Of a stretch of DNA of 10,279 bases, positions 5,902 to 10,279 are shown piece by piece. Both the position numbers and the translations under genes were made by a program. Within the stretch, counting starts at the first letter, position 1. Each line of letters opens with the position of its first letter. The notes under the pieces are model-generated. The model searched no databases and was not told the origin of the DNA. It worked only from the letters and a program-made list of their open reading frames with translations. The DNA comes from Aquisalimonas sp. (lineage in GTDB: Bacteria; Pseudomonadota; Gammaproteobacteria; Nitrococcales; Aquisalimonadaceae), in assembly GCA_007127625.1 (NCBI GenBank), contig SKYZ01000228.1, positions 1 through 10,279 of the forward strand. The letters are read 5' to 3'.

Positions 5902-7694
5902 ACATATCTCCCCAGCCTGCGGGACACACTGCGCTGCCAGCGCAGGGCGGCGGCCAGCAGATGCGCCCTTGCCAACCCCCTTTTCAGAAGTTGTTTGCCG
6001 CCGAACTGGTACATGTGCAGTGCGCGGGCAGTGATCGTGGGTTCATAGGCGAACAGCGCCACCGACGGCTCCCAATCCGTGGCCCACCCGCGCTTGTTGC
6101 TCAGGAAGCCACCGAGGTAGTCCACGCGCCGGTAATCGGGCCGCAGAAACGCCGCCTCGAGTTCCAGCGCGGTCAGCACGAATCCGGGGGAATAGCGATC
6201 CCAGGCATGATCATGGGCGATATGCAGGGCATAGAGGCACCCGTCCAGCCACAGCCCGAGGGTGGCTGCCACGTCGGCACCGCCCACTGTCAGGAAACGG
6301 AAATGGAGTGCAGGCCCGGCGTCGCCGCCGGCGATCAACGTCTGCAGAAACCCGATGTGGGCGGATGAACGCCCTACGCCCTGCTCGCTGCGCGCCTTCC
6401 AGCTCCGGGCTTCAACGCTCAGGTAGCGGCGCAGTCCGAGTTCGCCGGTCTCCGGGGCATCCATGGAGTCCAGACACACCTCTCCACGTTGCCGCAGCGC
6501 CGCCAGGTGACGGCGAAGGCTGCGCCGCTGCCCGCGGCTGCGTCCGGCGAGATAGTCCGACCACTCGCCGCGTACGTCCACCGAAGGGCACGCGGGCCCA
6601 TCGGCACATGCCAGCAGCGCGCCTGCCTGCGCCAGGCGCTTCTGCATCGCCCGGAGCAAGGGACTGTCCGCACGTTGTTCATAGAGCGCCACCGAAGACC
6701 ATGGACCGCTTCGTTGCTCCGTCAGATACTCGGCAACGAGGTCCGCCGCCAGATCGTCGCCGGGCTGGGCCAGGAACACCGGGCGATCGACTTCCGAGGG
6801 CAATCCGATAAACCCCAGGCAGGCACGATTCGGGCCCGGTCCGGGACGCCGCAGGAGTTGCACGGGGGCGATGGCCCTCACCCGGTCGTTGGCATCCAGG
6901 ACAACAACCAGGTGCAAGGAGGCCGCCACACCGAGTTGCAGCCACCACGCCCTGAGAAACGCGGCATTGCTGAACACGGTGGCGCCTGGTGTTTGCTCCC
7001 AGAGTCGCTGCCAGTCAGCACCCAGTGCCTGCCACCCTGCCAGGGAATCGACAACGCCGACGCGGAAACGGCCTGCAGTGGTCCGCACCGCCCTGACCTC
7101 CTTCAGCATCGAGGCGGTTGGCCGTGGCACAGCAGGACCTGCCCGGCTCGCAAGCTGCCGGAACTGCAGCCAGTACAGACGACGGCCGGTATCCGGATCA
7201 GTGAACGGTTCGTAGCGCTGCAACTCCAGGCCCAGACGCCGGACCGCGCCAGCGCGGCACCGCCAGAACTCCAGCAAAGACTCGGCACACAGTGCCTCCA
7301 CCGGTAGGCCCCGACAGTCCGCCCGCGCCCTGATCGCCATGGCCTGGCGGGTGATCAGGGCCCAGGTCTGATCCCGGTGCCCGGGATGCACGGCAATGTC
7401 GGCGAGGTAGAGCCCCGGCCCGTCCAGGTCCAGCCCGGTCGGCGGATTGATACCCAGGTAACCGGCAATGCGTGAACGCTCCTGCTCCAGGAAGCCCAGG
7501 CAATAACCCCGCAGGGCCCGCCCCTGGAACAGGCCCATACTGAGGTTTTCCCCGTCACGCTCAGCGACGGCGAGCTGCTCGCGAATATCCCGGCGCCCGG
7601 TACGGTCACCCCAGGCGTACACACGACGCTCCAGCCGCGCGATGCGAGTCGCGTCCACCGGGTCCAGCCAACGCATGCGATAGGGAGTCGGCAT
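5898..7694 (-). CDS. Two-domain GNAT / BioF2-like acyltransferase fusion
   Basis: A 598-residue protein of two parts. Residues about 1-180 look like a GNAT N-acetyltransferase: LYLADIAVHPGHRDQTWALI (96-115) sits where motif A should be, but the usual R-x-x-G-x-G/A loop reads R-D-Q-T-W-A, so acetyl-CoA binding may be altered or lost. After a linker (about 181-205), residues about 206-598 form a BioF2-like domain paralogous to the downstream gene: FLRAWW (246-251), FIGLPSEVDRPVF (295-307), WSDYLAGRSR (378-387), ARSWKA (429-434), HIAHDHAW (491-498), SPGFVLTALELEA (502-514) and GGFLSNKRGW (528-537). The open frame runs on to 8438 inside the flippase gene, but that extension is a shadow. ATGs at 7700 and 7694 are both possible. 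AGGAGG at 7704-7709 is nine bases from the second and only three from the first, so I prefer 7694. Substrate unknown. Confidence 0.8.
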   Translation of the reverse strand: MPTPYRMRWLDPVDATRIARLERRVYAWGDRTGRRDIREQLAVAERDGENLSMGLFQGRALRGYCLGFLEQERSRIAGYLGINPPTGLDLDGPGLYLADIAVHPGHRDQTWALITRQAMAIRARADCRGLPVEALCAESLLEFWRCRAGAVRRLGLELQRYEPFTDPDTGRRLYWLQFRQLASRAGPAVPRPTASMLKEVRAVRTTAGRFRVGVVDSLAGWQALGADWQRLWEQTPGATVFSNAAFLRAWWLQLGVAASLHLVVVLDANDRVRAIAPVQLLRRPGPGPNRACLGFIGLPSEVDRPVFLAQPGDDLAADLVAEYLTEQRSGPWSSVALYEQRADSPLLRAMQKRLAQAGALLACADGPACPSVDVRGEWSDYLAGRSRGQRRSLRRHLAALRQRGEVCLDSMDAPETGELGLRRYLSVEARSWKARSEQGVGRSSAHIGFLQTLIAGGDAGPALHFRFLTVGGADVAATLGLWLDGCLYALHIAHDHAWDRYSPGFVLTALELEAAFLRPDYRRVDYLGGFLSNKRGWATDWEPSVALFAYEPTITARALHMYQFGGKQLLKRGLARAHLLAAALRWQRSVSRRLGRYV

Positions 7695-7699
7695 GGTCA

Positions 7700-9268
7700 T
7701 CACCCTCCTGCCGTGGCGGTACCGCACAAACGGCGCATCACGGTCTGCACCTGTGTCCGATCCCAGTGATCCATGCCCGCCAGGTAGCACAGGGGCAGGT
7801 AGACAGCGCCGACCGCCAGCGCCGCGACGGTGAATACGAGCAGGTCGTGGGCCTCTCGCCAGAACATGAAGGGCACGGCCACCAGCAGCCCGGCAACAGC
7901 GGGCAGCAGCACGCGGCCCACCGTGTCCCGGAATAGCCGCCCGAACCGAATCCCGGTCACGCGACACACTGCCGGGGCCAACAGGCCGATACCGACCAGG
8001 AGGTTGCTGGACAGGGTGGCCAGGGCGAAGCCGTTCAGACCCAGCGTGGGCACCAGAAGCAGGGCGAGGGTAACGATCAGTGCGAGCTCTGCCAGCGTGA
8101 TGGCCACCACCAGGCGCACATGGCCCAGCGCCATGAGCACCAGCGTGGCGGGCCAGCACATTGCGGCGACGAGAAAGCTCGCAACCACCAGCGCAAGCAG
8201 GCCCGGGGGCAGCAGCGCTTCCACCGTTGGCACCCAGAACAGCAGCAGACCCTCGCCGAACAGGATCAGAACCATTGCCAAAGGCGTGGTGAGCAGCATC
8301 ACCGAGCGCGTTCCACTGACCAGGACCCGGGCCAGGTCCCCCGCCCGGCCGCGGGCGTGAAAGCCGCTCGCCATGGGAAACAGGGTCTCGGCCACGGGCC
8401 TGACCACCAGCAGAAGCAATGTGGCAATGGCCACGCACAGGGCATACGGGGTCAACAGCGCCACGGGCAGCAGAACCACAAGCAACAGCTTGTCCAGATT
8501 GGCGCTCCCCTCCACCAGCAGGTCATCCACGAACGCCCAGAGTGCGAACGGTCGAATGCGCCGCCACAGACGCCGGTCGGCGCGGAATGGCCGGGCAAGC
8601 AGTTGCGGCGCCAGGCGGCGCACCAGGCAGACGTCGATGGCAATGCGCAGCAGCGCAATTCCCAACTCCACCGCCACCAGGGCAACGATGCCGAAGCCGT
8701 TGAGCAGCAGGGTGAGCTGCGCGCCGGCCGCCAGCAGCCGCAACACGATGGAGCGGAGATTGCGCAGATCGAAACGCTGCTCGCCTTCGTAGACGTTCTC
8801 CAGGGCGGAACCCGGCAGGCTGACCAGGACATTGACGGCGATCAGCAGCAGCACGATGGGCGCAGCCGCTGCCAGGTCGCCGGAGAGATCAAGCCAGGCC
8901 GCAACCGGACTGACGGCGAGCAGCCCCGCGACGGCGGCGGCGAACGCCCCTGACAGCATCAACGCAATCAATACCGTCGCCAGCAGGGCCCGCAGGCGCC
9001 GCTGTCGGCCCCTGGCGGCATAGACCGCGTGGAAGCGGACATGGGCGGGCCCAAGCCCTAGGTCCATGAGCCCCAGGTAGAACGTCACGGTATGGCTCAG
9101 AACCCAGAGCGCATACGCTTCCACGCCCAGGGCCTGGACCAGAACCGGGGTAAGCAGCACGTAGATCACGCCACCGACGGCGATATCCGAATACCCGGTG
9201 GCGACGTTGTGCAACCACCGCCGGTTCGCGGGCATCGTCGTCGAGGACGTCTCAGCCGGTATCGCCAT
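7700..9268 (-). CDS. Wzx-like polysaccharide flippase, MOP superfamily
   Basis: A 522-residue polytopic inner-membrane protein with about 12-14 hydrophobic helices spread over its whole length. The N-terminus has the pattern of polysaccharide export proteins: NVATGYSDIAVGGVIYVLLTP (21-41), a helix with LGVEAYALWVL (47-57), then LGLMDLGLGPAHVRFHA (65-81). Basic cytoplasmic loops follow (ARGRQRRLR, 85-93; FRADRRLWRRIR, 228-239), with further helix pairs to about 495. Such proteins flip lipid-linked oligosaccharide repeats across the inner membrane; here the cargo is unknown. The frame is open to 9337, but I chose the ATG at 9268, preceded by an AGG seven bases away. The upstream one has no ribosome binding site and would overlap the previous gene by 86 bp. 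With this start the overlap is 17 bp. It lies between acyltransferase genes, so its cargo may be acyl-modified. Confidence 0.82.
   Translation of the reverse strand: MAIPAETSSTTMPANRRWLHNVATGYSDIAVGGVIYVLLTPVLVQALGVEAYALWVLSHTVTFYLGLMDLGLGPAHVRFHAVYAARGRQRRLRALLATVLIALMLSGAFAAAVAGLLAVSPVAAWLDLSGDLAAAAPIVLLLIAVNVLVSLPGSALENVYEGEQRFDLRNLRSIVLRLLAAGAQLTLLLNGFGIVALVAVELGIALLRIAIDVCLVRRLAPQLLARPFRADRRLWRRIRPFALWAFVDDLLVEGSANLDKLLLVVLLPVALLTPYALCVAIATLLLLVVRPVAETLFPMASGFHARGRAGDLARVLVSGTRSVMLLTTPLAMVLILFGEGLLLFWVPTVEALLPPGLLALVVASFLVAAMCWPATLVLMALGHVRLVVAITLAELALIVTLALLLVPTLGLNGFALATLSSNLLVGIGLLAPAVCRVTGIRFGRLFRDTVGRVLLPAVAGLLVAVPFMFWREAHDLLVFTVAALAVGAVYLPLCYLAGMDHWDRTQVQTVMRRLCGTATAGG
7704..7709 (-). 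promoter_or_regulatory. Shine-Dalgarno inside the flippase stop region
   Basis: AGGAGG lies in the last codons of the flippase gene. It stands nine bases before the ATG at 7694 and three before the ATG at 7700, favouring the former. The flippase stop and the first ATG form TGATG, so terminating ribosomes could restart here. Confidence 0.6.
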
Positions 9269-10271
9269 GCGGCACCTGTTGCAGTCCCTGCCTCGGACCC
9301 AACGCAGCGTCGACATCCAGCTGCCGCAGGCGGCCATGTTGCCGGGTTAGCAAGGGGCGCTCCCTCAGACAGGCCAGCACACCCGAATGCCCCGAACGCG
9401 CATCGATCTCCAGCGTGCTCTGGGGGAACGTACAGGGTTGCACCGTGGCACCCAGTCTCCGCTTGTACCTGAACACGCCGTCAGCCACGCAGGGCCGCGC
9501 ATTACCCAGGATCACGTTGGTGACGCCCCGCTCCAGGGCGTGCCGCAGCACCAGCGCGTCCAGCACTTCGCTCGCACCGGCGGGCGCCGGGCAGGATGCC
9601 GCCCCGAACCAGCCGAACCGCAGGACGTTCCGCCGCCGCAACAGCACCATGCCGGCGATGCGTTGCTGCCCCTGTCGAAGCCACGCGATGGCGCGCCCGC
9701 GCACCCGGATCAGAAAGTGGTCCCATGACACCACGACGGCATCCTCGCCATGGCGCGCGGTGACATACGGCACGTAGTGCTCCCGGTAGAATTCCTCCAG
9801 ATCGCGCCTTTCGGTGCCCAACTCCAGCGTCCACCCCTGGCGGCGCAGGTGCCGCCACACTTCCCGTGCAGCACGCCGCGGCACCGGCCAGTGCAGGCCG
9901 TGCTCCGGCAGCATCAACCGCAGTTCCTGTCTCACCCAGGCCGGCACCCGGAGTACACCCGGAGTCGTGGGAAGCGCCCAGCCCCAAACCGGCGGGACGT
10001 CACGCAGGTGCAGATCCGCCACCCAGGGCAGACCGACCACGCTCCGGGGCGGTCGCAGCGGCGTGAAGCGCCAACCCAGCACCTCGGTGGTGGCAGCGCC
10101 GAAGAAATAACGACGCAGAAAGGGCAGATTGACGCCACTGCCGACGTACAGGGCCGTCGTCTCGCGCTCCTCGCCGTGCAACTGACCGGCGAGCCGCGCC
10201 ACAACGAACCGGCCCGGGCCGAACACCGGGGCAATGCCGGCCCACAGCGAGCGAACTCGCGGGACCATCAT
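9252..10271 (-). CDS. FemAB/BioF2-like acyltransferase, start possibly off-window
   Basis: At least 339 residues. The C-terminal half looks like a GNAT fold of the FemAB/BioF2 type: an arginine-rich helix RRAAREVWRHLRRQGW (132-147), a helix-rich segment with DLEEFYREHYVPYVTARHG (157-175), a strand pair QRIAGMVLLRRRNVLRFGWFG (203-223), then SEVLDALVLRHALERGVTNV (234-253) and DGVFRYKRRLGA (264-275), the last matching the F-K-x-x-x-G ending of FemAB-like proteins. The N-terminal 130 residues show nothing I recognise. It lacks the WSDYLAGR and ARSWKA blocks of the two paralogs downstream, so it is a more distant member. ATGs at 10271 and 10268 are available, but the frame has no stop before the window edge at 10279, so the true start may lie further out. 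First visible gene of the operon; function and substrate unknown. Confidence 0.65.
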   Translation of the reverse strand: MMVPRVRSLWAGIAPVFGPGRFVVARLAGQLHGEERETTALYVGSGVNLPFLRRYFFGAATTEVLGWRFTPLRPPRSVVGLPWVADLHLRDVPPVWGWALPTTPGVLRVPAWVRQELRLMLPEHGLHWPVPRRAAREVWRHLRRQGWTLELGTERRDLEEFYREHYVPYVTARHGEDAVVVSWDHFLIRVRGRAIAWLRQGQQRIAGMVLLRRRNVLRFGWFGAASCPAPAGASEVLDALVLRHALERGVTNVILGNARPCVADGVFRYKRRLGATVQPCTFPQSTLEIDARSGHSGVLACLRERPLLTRQHGRLRQLDVDAALGPRQGLQQVPHGDTG

Positions 10272-10279
10272 CGACGTGC

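Noticed and set aside
6489..7307. Plus-strand open frame of 272 codons opposite the fusion gene
   Set aside because: No recognisable domain; explained as a shadow of the conserved minus-strand acyltransferase.
7695..8438. N-terminal extension of the fusion gene, open on the minus strand for about 245 more codons
   Set aside because: It lies entirely within the flippase gene in another frame, is rich in Gly, Ala, Arg and Pro with no domain, and a proper ribosome binding site precedes the start at 7694.
8120..8953. Plus-strand open frame of 277 codons opposite the flippase
   Set aside because: Composition is Gln, Arg, His and Gly rich without motifs, as expected opposite a hydrophobic Leu/Ala/Val-rich membrane protein gene.

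Overview
The window reads as chromosomal DNA of a GC-rich gammaproteobacterium. The evidence is the gene content (a DUF3185 protein, AsmA, a membrane fatty acid desaturase and a Crp/Fnr regulator), strong AGGAGG-type ribosome binding sites, and long stop-free shadow frames on both strands. The acidic AsmA-like protein hints at a halophilic or haloalkaliphilic relative (Ectothiorhodospiraceae or Halomonas-like), but this is only a guess. I see no tRNA, rRNA, CRISPR array, transposase or insertion-sequence end.

Left part (1-2235, plus strand): a small two-helix DUF3185 membrane protein is followed 58 bp later by a 656-residue AsmA-family envelope protein. The AsmA gene converges, 24 bp apart, on a minus-strand fatty acid desaturase (2260-3300). 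That enzyme carries all three histidine boxes. Together these three genes suggest envelope and membrane-lipid housekeeping.

Middle part (3301-4737): a gene-poor leader upstream of the desaturase is followed by a short plus-strand single-helix membrane protein (3605-3796) with a good ribosome binding site. Its 3' end overlaps the 3' end of a minus-strand Crp/Fnr-type regulator (3756-4556). Upstream of the regulator is a perfect TGTGCG-N4-CGCACA palindrome. It sits about 42 bp before the predicted transcription start and no -35 box is visible, which is the layout of a class II Crp/Fnr-activated promoter and suggests autoregulation.

Right part (4738-10271, minus strand): four tightly packed genes run right to left. 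They are a FemAB/BioF2-like acyltransferase that may start beyond the window edge, a Wzx-like MOP-superfamily flippase, a two-domain protein fusing an N-terminal GNAT-like domain to a BioF2-like domain, and a second stand-alone BioF2-like acyltransferase. All three junctions overlap or nearly abut (17 bp overlap, 5 bp gap or TGATG depending on the start, and ATGA), so this is very likely one operon. The last two acyltransferases are clear paralogs. No glycosyltransferase, polymerase or chain-length regulator lies in the window. The most economical reading is the acyltransferase-and-export end of an envelope polysaccharide or glycolipid cluster that continues to the right. This cluster is the part of the window most worth a second look.
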